DNA from: Monoplex corrugatus
Taxonomy: Eukaryota > Mollusca > Gastropoda > Littorinimorpha > Ranellidae
Assembly (NCBI GenBank): GCA_030674185.1
Contig: CM060312.1
Span: forward strand, 23,999,961-24,063,960
Length of the DNA stretch: 64,000 nt
Direction: 5' to 3'
In this document: positions 25,952 to 38,718 of the stretch, in pieces
Layout: each line of letters begins with the position of its first letter
How positions within the stretch are numbered: position 1 is the stretch's first letter
Program-made: the position numbers and the translations under genes
Notes under the pieces: model-generated
Seen by the model: only the letters and a program-made list of their open reading frames with translations
Told to the model about the DNA's origin: nothing
Databases searched by the model: none

Positions 25952-28900
25952 GACAGGTATTTAACCATCGGTTTACTCACCCAACATTTCCCGGGCGAGG
26001 GCTTTGAGGGCTACTCTACGGCCTCCGTTTTTCTTTGCAGCCCTATGCAGAATTTTGGCCGTAGATGTATCCCGGGTCATTTGAGGATGGGGCTTCCGGC
26101 CGCCAAGAACTTGGTAATCCTTGCGGTAGTCGTGGACTACTGTAACAGAACTCTGTGTAACACAAACAAAATTTGAAAATAAATGTCAGAATGTATGTAA
26201 CTCAAGACACTTTTTTTCCCCTTCTTACCCACTGGGCGAGGCGGCAGGGAAGTTTTTAGTCCTGTTTTTATTATCCATTGTTTGGTGTTTGTGATCTGTT
26301 TGTGACCGTGCGTTCGCGCTTGACAAAGGCCGGCTGGCCGAAAATTTGCGCTTGTTTTGTTGGATACGCGCTTACATTGGTTTTCTTGTTCTTCTGGTTC
26401 CTGTTTGCTTGGGCGCGGGCAGTCACACTTGCTTTGGAACTTTTTTTTTAACTCGGACAAATGTTGATGTATATACTCGGCAATCGAAAACAAGTTTCAG
26501 TTTCAGTTTCAGTTTCTCAAGACGACGTCTCCGCGCTCGGAACGAATTCCATATGCACTAATGTCACAAGTGCCATGTGTATGGTGATCATGGCACAAGC
26601 CTTCAGCCTGCACATAAACCCATGAGCTAACCAGGTCCTGAGAACGCGGGCCCCAGTAGCTCAGTTGGTTTAGGAGTCGGATTCACATGCTAATGGTTGT
26701 GGGTTCGAATCCCGGGATTCGCTACATTAAAAAACTGGACTTCTCACTGTCCCATCTTGACATCATTGTTGTTCTGGTGGTGTCAGTATAGGATTAGATA
26801 AGTCCCCCTTCCCCCACTTCCCTGGGATGGTTGTACCCGTCGGCCATATCACCTGAGGTGGGTGCCGAGGTAAAAACTGAACCAAATCAATCAGGTCCTG
26901 AGGCCCTACCCAGCCTATGTTTTACCTAGTCTATATTTTATGCTGGTATTTTATCAGCCTATCACTTAAAAGAATAGTTTACCACCTCACATGAAGTTTA
27001 GCTGTGGCGTATTATATCAGTTGTTCGAGCGCCATGCTCATAACTCAGAGGTTGTGGGGTTCAATCTTTAGGCAGACCATCTTTTTTTCCCCCAATGTTT
27101 AGTGGCTGGAACCTGGAACAAGCCCCCGTTCTCTGCTAGCCATTCACAGTCCTTGCAGTCTGTCAGAACCAATTTGAGACCAGTTTATTCCCGAAATAAT
27201 ATCTTGTTAAATTCCCTGTTTATCCCACTTCCCTCTGTAGGCCTACTATACTACAGCAGTCCCTCCCCCTCCCCATTTATCCCACTTCTCTCTGTAGACC
27301 TACTATACTACAGCAGTCCCTCCCCCTCCCCATTTATCCCACTTCTTTCTGTAGACCTACTATATTTTACAGCAGTCCCTCCCCCTCCCCATTTATCCCA
27401 CTTCTCTCTGTAGACCTACTATATTACAGCAGTCCCTCCCCCTCCCCATTTATCCCACTTCTCTCTGTAGACCTACTATATTACAGCAGTCCCTCCCCCT
27501 CCCCATTTATCCCACTTCTCTCTGTAGACCTACTATATTACAGCAGTCCCTCCCCCTCCCCATTTATCCCACTTCTCTCTGTAGACCTACTATACTACAG
27601 CAGTCCCTCCCCCTCCCCATTTATCCCACTTCTCTCTGTAGACCTACTATATTACAGCAGTCCCTCCCCTTCCCCATTTATCCCACTTCTCTCTGTAGAC
27701 CTACTATATTACAGCAGTCCCTCCCCCTCCCCATTTATCCCACTTCTCTCTGTAGACCTACTATACTACAGCAGTCCCTCCCCCTCCCCATTTATCCCAC
27801 TTCTCTCTGTAGACCTACTATACTACAGCAGTCCCTCCCCCTCCCCATTTATCCCACTTCTCTCTGTAGACCTACTATACTACAGCAGTCCCTCCCCCTC
27901 CCCATTTGTCGCAATTCCTCTGTAGACCTACTATACTACAGCAGTCCCTCCCCCTCCCCATTTATACCACTTCTCTCTGTAGGCCTACTATACTACAGCA
28001 GTCCGTCCCCCTCCCCATTTGTCACAATTCTCTCTGTAGACCTACTATACTACAGAAGTCCGCCCACCCTTCTCTCTCTGGGTTTTTTCACTCTCTCTCA
28101 GTATACGGCCTATCAGTCACATAATGCATGGTGCATGCATGACGAGCTGTGGTTGAATGTGCCTGCTGCATGTGCTCATGAGTGAAGTGTTGGAATTAGT
28201 GTGTTTGGAATTCATGATTTATTGTGTGTGTTGGCAATAAGTTATTTTGATTGTTGCTGTAATGTGTAAGCGTTTTGATTTTGTTGTTTCTGAAACGTGT
28301 TGAAGACGAATGTCACATGACAAAGTTATTTACTTTATTGGCCTGTTGTCTAACTTTGTTCAATTGTGTGCTGTGATTTGTATTTAGACTTTTTGGGTTC
28401 CGTTTATTTCATTTTGTACGAACCTAGGCCTATTATAATTAGGTTTCAATGTTCTAGATTTCAGTGTCCTTACTATTGATAATATATAAAAAAAAATCGC
28501 ATTAGCCCAGTTGTTAGAGCGTCAAGCTCAGAACGCACGGTTTGTGAGTTCAACCCTTGGGCTGGCCAGTTTTTTCTCTCTCTCAAGACCTTGCCAACTT
28601 ATAGGACTTACGTGCTGGCTTAAGGCTTATGCCACGATCGTTAGGGATCTTTGTATTCCGAGCGCGAGACGTTATCGTGAAAAATTGAAACAGAAATAAC
28701 TGTTGTGTTGCTGACTTCATGGCCACTTCTATTAACACATCTTTGTCAATATCTCCGCTAATATACCCTAACATATCAATTCCACTGATATATTTCACAT
28801 CAAATGCTATGAATTAGATGTGTGCCTATAAACATAAGAAAAAATACAGCACTGATCTGTTTCTCAAAAAACAAACAAACAAACAAACAAGAAAACAAAT

Positions 28901-31900
28901 CAAAACAAAAACAGAATTTAAAAATATCGGTTCTATGCCGAGAATTTTGAAACCATTGAAATACTGGATCTGTACAACTTAGCAGTACCGTACAATGTTG
29001 AAATATACCCACAAGCATCAGAACAGCAAAACCTTGGTGAACCTATAAGTATCAGAATGGAAAAAAATAGGATCTGTACCGAAAGTATCAAAACAGTAAA
29101 GCAGAATCTCCACCGAAAAGTCGTCTATCAGAATAGTAAAATGGGATGTATACCGAAAAGTATCAAAACAGTAAAGTATTTGATCTCCCTGAAAACATAT
29201 CAGAGCGGTAATAAAACTGAATCTGGGCTTCTACCTGAAAGCATCAAAACGGTCAAGCATTTGATATAACTGTTTAACACCTACAAATATCAGAAGGATG
29301 AGGTATTGGATCTACATATAATAACATCAAAAGTATTTGATATGTGCCTGCAAGTGTCAGTGAATACAAATGGATACATCGAAATGCATATCATATAAAT
29401 CATTTTGATGTACGTATTGATCTATAAAGTCAAAAGTATTTGTTATGTGCCTGGAAGTGTCAGTGAATACAAATGGATACGTCGACATGAACATCAGACA
29501 AATCATTTTGATAGATGTGTTGATCTATCAATGAACTCGAGCTTCCAGGAGTTCGTTTCTCGTTGACGCCTCGACTTTTCAGTTTGACCGGAAAATCGAA
29601 TTGAACGTCTAGTCCTTCGAAAGGGGACGAAAGACGAGTCGGAACCGCGTGCCTTTTGGCTGGCGCACGCTAAAGATCCCACGGCAATGAAACACAGGAC
29701 ATTCTCCCAGCTGCCCTGTATATAAGATTGGAGAGACAGGTTGATTTCCCAGGTCACTCCCCTTCAAGGCCAGTAAGCCTTCTCGCCTGTCTCAGTCTTG
29801 GTTTAAAAAAAAAAAAAATGAGATGACGCTGCACTGCGCTGTCAACAGGGACAGCAGCCCGAATTCCACATGGTAAGCCCACTGTGACAAAAGAAAATGA
29901 ATATGAATACGAACATGAACATGAACATGAACATGAACATGACTGATGGTGAGGCCAAGCCCTCCTGCACTGTCGTCGATAGAGCTGACCAGGTCTTGCG
30001 AGGCATGGGTCTCATCTGCAAAGGCCACAATATCATCAGACAACTCCAGGTCAGACAGACAACTGTCCTCAGTGCACACAAAGCCTCTGTCTTTCGTTGC
30101 AAGCCGTAGTACCCGATCAATCGCAGCAGCAAACTAGAGAGGAGAGACGATACAATCTTGTCGCGCGCTGGTGAGGATTAAAACCAGCAGCTTTAGCCAC
30201 CTCCAGTTCGTAGGCAGCAATCAAAAGTTCTCGTAGATCTTCTCAATGGCAGAAACCAACTTAGTGCGTGTAAAGGGTGGAGATTTTTCAGATCTCCCCA
30301 GGTGGCGTGGATATGTGTGCAGACCTGTCAATGCCTAAACCCTTTTTTTCGCCTTGTTTTTATTCTTTTTTTTTAAACAGTGAATAGATAATGTAGTAAC
30401 AAAATAATAATTTCAATTCATACACATAAGAGGGACTTTTTAGACATCTGACGACATACAACATACAGAACACACACACCACAACAACAACAACAACAAA
30501 ATTTCATGCATGGGAGATTTCAAAGTGAACATAAAGATTTCAAACATACCTAAACCCTCTTTGTATGTATACGCATGTAGAACATCAGATATCACGTTAG
30601 AAATCCTGCCAGTTATGTTAGGTTGCTGGGCAATAGATACTCATGCCTCACGTCTCACGCTTCACGACTCACATTTCATGCACTGGGTCACAGGAGCTCA
30701 CGCCTCACTGCTCACGCGTCTGTTTTGTGTTGACGGTGCCAGACTACAGTGCTGTTTGCTCAAATGATCAGAGAATATTCGTGGTTCGTTTCTTTTTCCG
30801 AAGATGGACTCTTCTGACAAAGAAGACCTCCTGGTTTTGCTCTTGCTCAGGAGGAGGAAGCGAAAGAGACAAAGCATATAGTGCCGAGAACATTTCTTCC
30901 TTACAGAATCACGAGGAGAATTCCACCGAATATTCCATCATTTCCTTAACTTTGGGTTCATTCAGAATCTCCGCCAAGTCTTCCCAAACTTGTTTCTTTT
31001 TTTTCTTTTTTTTTTTTTTTGTAGTCAGGCACACGCGGTTTCCAGGAGGGGCCTTTTTCTTTGTAGTCATCCATCCTGCATGTGAGGAGAATTGAAATGG
31101 CCAATGATAACCAGAAACTCCCAACTTCACGCATCGAAAAAAGTGGACAGTTCCATTTCTCCGCTCACGCGTGAACCGTGAAGCATGAAGCGGGAGTGGA
31201 GTTGTATGGCCCCGCGCAAGAGAGACCTCGTCTGTTCATTTTTCTATTCACGCGTGAGGCGTGAAGCATGAGGCGTGAGACGTGAGGTGCGACTTTCTAT
31301 GGCCCAGCAGCCTAAAGGCCTACGCAGAGTGGGTTCGTTTTCGGCTCGCGATCGGCACGTAATCGGCTTTGTCCTTGATGACCTTGCCGACTGGTAGCCG
31401 TGGAAATTAAAAAACCTCTTTCATCCAATAGCACAGGCAGAGTGAACACGGCTCGCGATCGGCTACCATTCGGCAACTTTCTGTGCCGACTGGCATCTAA
31501 GCGCTGCACTTAATTTCACTCGGCGACCTCTCGTCACTACGTGCTGAGCGTGCTACGCGGGCTTTTTGATGTGTGTTGTGTGTGTAGCGTGTATTTTTTG
31601 TGTGGTTTCATTCTTATGTACAATAAACACTTTTCCTCATCTTGGAGAATGCCTTCAATGAGGTGATGGTATTCACCAAATGTTGGCCTTTCTTGGAATA
31701 TGGGATGTACCCAATAACGCCTATTAGGTCTAGAATTTCTTCTTTTCAACCACAACAGCAATAAAAACTGAAGTTTCTCCATTTTCTCTGACCCAGATCT
31801 CTAGTCAATGAATAAATCTTGATGCTTTTTAACGAGTTCCGGCCCAGATCTCTAGATTTCCCGCCACAATTTTATTCACGAGCCGTACGCGAACCGAATG

Positions 31901-32497
31901 CAAGACGTGCAGTTCACGTCTTGCTCTCGGCTCGTGTACGGCTCAGCATCTATGAAAACCGAATAGCCGAACCCACTCTGCGTAGGCCTTAAGAGTGACT
32001 GGTTTTAGAGTTTTCGAAACAAAAATATTCAAGATGTACGCTCACCAAAGACTGCAGACTGTGTAGCAAAGTACAGCTTGCACAGTGTGTGTAAAAACAA
32101 ACGTTCATTCACGCAAATGAGAGAACGTAAAACCGCCTTGAAAAAGAAAAAAAAAAAAAAAGAAAAGAAGAAAGAAAAGCAAAAAAACAAAAACAAAAAA
32201 AAGAAAAAGAAAAGATTATGTCTTAACAGGTTTTTATTTCACCTGACACTCAAAGAATCAGTTGTACCGTATACTTACGTTAATGATGGTGTTCACCATC
32301 TGCAGTACAGCGGGGAACGGCTTCGCCTTGTGCAAGCTGAATGCCGTAATGCCGCTGTACGGGGTACAGTAGTCCACGATGTAGTGGCCGTCCGCCGGTA
32401 ATACGTATTCATCAATTAATATTCGCCCTTGGTGGTCAACAATCGTGACACGACCTGAAAAAAAACAAAAAACTTTTCAACTGCAGTACAACGAATA

Positions 32498-32542
<45 letters not shown>

Positions 32543-35500
32543 GCAAGAGGTCAAAATATTTAACGGCCTATGCAATAAACATTTTTTCCACCGTCCCTCC
32601 CCCCCACCCCCCCAACCCTGTTTCTTTGTCGTACTTATGGCTAAACATTTTAAAAAATGTTCTCTCTCTCTCTTATTCAAAAAAAGAATGTCTAGAAGGA
32701 TATGGATTTCAAGAGGTATGGGTCAAGAGGTATGGATAAACGGCATGACAAGCGAGTCAAGCTTTCTGTCTTCCTTTAGCAAAATATGAAACAGAAATTC
32801 AAAAAAGAATGGAACACTGAAATACTCAATAGCAATAGCTTTTCTTCCTATCGCCAATTTCAATCACTCCACAAACCTGAAAAAATACATGAATGACGTA
32901 ATCATTAAGAAATATGATTGCCTAATTTGATTTAATTAGGTGTGAATGAACTGGGTGCAAACAAATGAAGGAAGCTGGTGGATAGAGTGAGGGGAGTCAA
33001 AGGGTTAAGTTTTTTGTTGTTGCTTTGCTTACTTGGTTGACAATGCAGGATGCTGGTGCACAGGGTGCAGGAGTCAAAGTGTTAACTATGCTTTCTCGTT
33101 TTATGTATTTTTGGTTTCTGTTTGCTTCAAAGTTGGCAGCTACTTTGACTGAGGATTCAGTTTCAGTTCCTCAAGATGGTATCTCTGCGCTCGGAAAAAA
33201 AATTGCAGATGCATTGACGCCACTAGTGCTATACGATGGAGAAGACCCAAAACGATTAACCCTTTCACTCCTGCACCCTGTCCACCAGCATCCTGCATTG
33301 TCAACCATGTAAGCAAAGCAAAACTTTAAATATATGACTCCCTCACCCTATCCACCAGCTTCCTGCAGGAAGCTGGTGGATAAGGTGAGGGAGTCAAACG
33401 GTTAAGTTTTTGCAGTTGGTCGATAAGGTGCTGGAGTCAAAGGGTTAAGGCATAAACCTGCACAAAAGCCACGTGCGTTGGCAAGGTCTCGAAGATTGAC
33501 GATAGAACTATGATTCCCATTCTCATATCACGTAGCAAGCATCGTAACGTAGTCTCGACTGACAACAGAGTATGGAGCTTTGAAGTCTGATCAAGAGGGA
33601 TTTTTGAAGTTTGATCAAGAGGGATTTTGAAGTTTGATCAAGAGGGATTCGTCGTTCTTAAGCAATTCCACACAGGCTCTACCCAAATCTGCCAGCAATT
33701 ATCTGACAGGCTCCTTGAAAACACTATGCGCTGACAGGGTCTTGAAATGGGAAGGAAAGGACCCTATTATATACTGTTCAAAAAAAGAAACGCATAGTTA
33801 TAAATATTGAGTTCCGGTCCAAGTATGAGTGTGTGGATATCCACTAAACTGCCGAAAGTGTTCACCCGATTTTCGGCCTCGCGTCCGTCGGTAAATTCCC
33901 GTGCTGTTCGTGACGCATGCGCTTGGAGTGGCTGAAATGCCCAAACAGCAATTTTCGGTTGCACACTCGCCGTGCGTGGATGAAATCTCGTGAAACGTAG
34001 TGAACATTGAGTTCACACCATGTCCCCCAAATCCCATAAAAGCGAAAAGACTTTCCTCTCCAAATCAGGTCTAAAGTCTGCCCAGAAGAATGGCCCCCCT
34101 GAGCCGAGAAGACCGCCAAAACGCGTTGGGACGCCTACAAGGAGGCCAGAGCCAGAGCGCCGTTGCCAGGCATTTCCACGTGTCGCAGAGCACCATCAGC
34201 AGGCTGTGGGCCAGGTTTCACGCCACAGGCTCCATCGCTGACCGGCCACGAGCAGGCAGACCAAGGGCAACAACTGTTCGCCAGGACCGCCACATACGGG
34301 TGCGCCACCTGCGGAATCGGTTCTTGGCGGCCTCCTCTACTGTCCATGAACTCCCCGGGCCCCGCCGAATTTCCGACCAGACAGTGCGGAACCGCCTGCA
34401 CAACGCTGGCTTGAGGGCATGCAGGCCTTACAGAGGAGCTGTCCTCACTCGCCGCCATCGCCTGGACCGATTGCAGTGGGGCAACCAGCATCGTCGGTGG
34501 ACCGTTAGGAATCACTGGAGGCACGTTTGGTTCAGCGACGAGTCTCACTTCTTACTCCGGCGACATGACAACCGGAGACGGGTGTACAGAAGAGTGAATG
34601 AACGCTACGTGCCGAACTGTGTGGATGAGGCACCTCCACATGGTGGTGGAGGCGTCATGGTATGGGGAGCGATCAGCCTTGCTGGGAGGAGTCGCATGGT
34701 GCACGTCCCAGGGCGCCTGAACGCCGTGCGCTACGTGGAGGAGATTCTGCGCCCACACGTCCTTCCTCTTCTGGCCGACCCTGACGCCGTGTTTCAACAG
34801 GATAACGCTCGTCCTCACACGGCACGCGTCACCACCCAGTTCCTCAATGACAACCACGTTCGCGTGCTTCCCTGGCCAGCCGTGTCACCAGACATGAACC
34901 CAATCGAACACATTTGGGATAATCTGGACAGGCGCGAGCGCAGTCGAGAGGAAGCGCCGGCGACTCATGCCGAACTGCTGCAGGCGCTACAGGAGGAGTG
35001 GGAAGCCATTCCTCAGCAAGACATCCAACGTCTGATCCACTCTATGCTGAGGAGGTGCCAGGCACTTGTTGATGCTCAAGGTGGTCATACCCCCTACTGA
35101 TCCGATCGTCTCTGTGTTCGCGCCTATGGACTGACCAATTGCTGTCATGACTGAAATGAACTGCACAGCCTTTATGCTCTGTCCATGCCAACTTTCAAAA
35201 TGGAATTCGCATTATTTGATTTTCTATACCTTTCTCATTTATGACATTAAATTTGCAAGTATCAACTATGCGTTTTCTTTTTTTGAACAGTACTTTTTGA
35301 CTTCTGTACCCTATCCACCAACTGCAAAAACTTAACCCTTTGATTCCCTCAACCTATCCACCAGCTTTCTGCAGGAATTAAAAGGGTTAAGTTCTTGCTT
35401 CGCTAGCGTGGTTGGCAGTGCAGGATGCTGGTGAATAGGGTGCGGAAGTCAAAGGGTTAAACACTAAGCTGACACCACCAGAATGATGGAAACATTAAGA

Positions 35501-36386
35501 GGAGCAGCAAAGAGGCCAGTGTTTAATGTTCCGAGATTGAACTCAAAATTACTAGATCTTTTGTCCACGTCTCTTTCTCTCTCTCTCTCAAACAAACAAA
35601 CAAACCCCAACCCGCACGCGTTTAACTGACACATCATCATTATAATCCCCAGTCTCATGTTCTGTCAAAGCATTGTGAAACAGTGACCCCACGCTCTGTG
35701 ACCACTAAAAGCGATAAAGACAACACGAAAAAAAAAACCCAAACCACCACAAAACAAACAAACCAAAGATGGTCGAGCCATTCTCACAGTCTCTTCTTTT
35801 AAGAACAAAAACACGATAACAGGAAACGCATGTTTTGTACTTCTTGAGGTCACTCTGACCTTCAAGAAGTTTCACTTGTAACAAAAAGTGACGAGCATGG
35901 AGGTCCAAAACAAGTGCGACTGCCAGCGTCCAAGCAAACAGGAACCAGAAGAACAAGCAAACCAAAAAGGACGCGTATTCAATACAAGACAAGCGCAAAT
36001 TTTTGGCCAACCGAGCATGGAGGACAATGGTAGATCTTATAGAATGTCACGGAAAATAGATTTTTTTTATTCCTATCAGAAGTTCCTGGGAAGTGCAGTA
36101 CACTCACTTGCCACAAATAAGTGCTGAATTCAGTCATTGCGTTGGTCTGTGTGACCTTGCTCTAGTGTTAAATGAATCCTATTCCTCAAAATTTAAGCAT
36201 TCACGATTCCTTTACAATGAACACAACACTTTTGCTCCAAATTTGGTAAAGATGCATCCAGAAGCACATGAGAAAATCTTGCTAACAGACACACACACAT
36301 ACACTCACATACACACACGCACATACACACACGCATACACACGTACCTTCCAAGTAATGTAAAATGATCGTTAAAAAAAGCAAAGG

Positions 36387-36449
<63 letters not shown>

Positions 36450-38585
36450 TGCAGACTCAGGTAATATAGTCATAAAGACCATGGCCCCTCAGAAAGACTG
36501 ATAACACAAAAACAACAAAACCACACACAGTAATTACAATTTCGTATTTCGAACGCCTTGTACAGGTAAACTGCAAAACGTTTTACAGTTTCTTCGTTCA
36601 CTGATGACATTAATAAAATATGCTAGAAAGAGAGAGAGAGAGAAAGAGAGAGAGAGAGGGAGAGAGGGTGGGTGACATTCTTACCGAGTTCAAGGCCCGC
36701 GTTTGTCACATACATCTCACAGTCTAGTGCGACGTAGTTCTTTAACCTATCGTCATAGACCATGAGATCGTATGTAGGCCTACGGCAGTGCTCACAGCCG
36801 GCGGCACATACCTACGTATAAAACAATAATAGCAATAACAATATCATCATAATCATCATCATCATCATCATCACCACCACTACCATCACCACCACCATCG
36901 TAAACAAAGTAAAATTGCAAAACCAACAAGTATATCTTTTTATGACAACAACAATCACAATGGCAATAATAATGACAAAAATAAGAAGTCGAAAAGGAAG
37001 AATGACCAACAACAAAACCAATGACAATGATAAGAAGAAGAAGAATGAGCAGAGACAAAGAGAGAAACAACAACAACAATACTGATGAAAACAATTACAC
37101 CAGACCACATCTACAACTTGGACGAAACTGGTCTGAGTACCTCACAAGAACAACAACGTGTACTGTCAGAGGCAGGCGCCAAACGATTGTCAAGCTGATA
37201 TCACACGAGTGGGGGAAAAACTGTCACATTGTCGAGTTTCATCAATGCAAAGAGCAATACTGTACCACCATGCCTAACAGTCCCCAGGATAAATTTCAAG
37301 GCATACCTGCTACACAGAGCGCCACCTGGGGGACCTGTGGGTTTGCCTGCCACAGTGGCTGTATGACCAGAGAAATCTTCTGGAAAGCTTGCGCCATTTT
37401 GTATGGTTCAACGGATGCACTATTGACAGGAACGTGCTTGTCATTCTCGACAGTCACGATTCGCACGTGTGGCTTGATATGGTTGATTTTTCCCGTGACA
37501 ACAGTACTGTAGGCCTGCTTGTCGGTTTCCCTCCACATGCGAGTCATAGCCTGCAGCCTCAAGACCGAATAGTGTTTGGACTATTCAAGCGTTGCTTCCA
37601 CACAGCTACCAATTATTGTTGTTATTGTTGTTTAAAGCCCAGCCGACTGCGTAGAGCCGTATCAGGGCTATAAACTCCTCAAAACATACAAAACCACGCA
37701 GCCACCAATAGTTGTTGTTGTTACTGTTGTTTAAAGCCCTACCGACTGCGTACAGCCATATCAGGGCTATTACCGCCTCGACACATACAAAACTTCAACA
37801 GGAAAAAAGAAAAAAGAAAACTAAGTACACATATCAATGCATTCGCGCACACAATCCAAGGACATGCCCCTGACGTTGACCACTCCGTCCAATTTATCGC
37901 ACAGGGGATTTAAAAAAAAACATCTGAACACAAATTTAAGCATACCTAAAGACACTAGAACATGTACAAAAAACGGGCATAAATTACCCAAAATCGCTTC
38001 CGAGTATCTCACCTCCCCAGAGCCAAAAATGCACCTAATGCATGTACCCAATTGTCAATCTTAAGAAAAAGTACGTAAGACTTTATCGAACACATACAGG
38101 TGAATGAACCAGAAAGACAGAATGATAGGAAGAAATGACAGAAAGCAAACGAGGAAGAAAGAAAGAGAGAGAGTGATAGAAAAAAAGAAATTTCTAGCAC
38201 ATAATTTCCAGAAGGTGGGAATACTATTTATACTGAAAGAGCCCCTGTCATTCCCATGGGGAAAGCCACCAATGATTTGATATATACGTGCAATAACGCT
38301 GGAAAGCGAATGACCAGCCGTGATGCCGCTGGAGTGGTTGGTACTGCTTATCCAAGAGCATTCCTCGAGAAAGTCAACGGCCAGGGCGGATGATCTTCCA
38401 GGAGTTCAAAGACTTAGTGTTCATGACCAGACTTTACTATGTACTCGTGGTGGGCATAAATATTTATGCACTGCATAAGTTGCGCACCCTTCATAAGTCC
38501 GGCCCCAGGACACGCCACCCGGTCAGAGGGGGGATGACAACTTGGGTCACGCGCCTAATAGACTGAGTGTACCCTAGTTCAGTAA

Positions 38586-38651
<66 letters not shown>

Positions 38652-38683
38652 GCGGCGGCGCGCGTCGTTGTGTGTGTGTGTGT

Positions 38684-38718
<35 letters not shown>

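Larger units (their letters stand above)
33655..35580 (-). mobile_element. SINE S1 split by MITE and Tc1 insertions
   Basis: The left part 33655-33771 (CAAATCTGCCAGCAATTATC ... AGGGTCTTGAAATGGG) and right part 35461-35580 (ACACTAAGCTGACACCACCA ... GAATGATGGAAACATTAAGA) are contiguous in the intact minus-strand copy at 56640-56905. Confidence 0.8.

Noticed and set aside
26651..26725. tRNA gene candidate with good A and B boxes
   Set aside because: It is the head of a SINE with an 11-bp target duplication. The acceptor stem does not pair well, so it is not a functional tRNA gene.
27221..28056. Repeated CTCTCTCTGTAG as an array of splice acceptors
   Set aside because: The motif is on the strand opposite to the gene, and no plus-strand exon joins to it.
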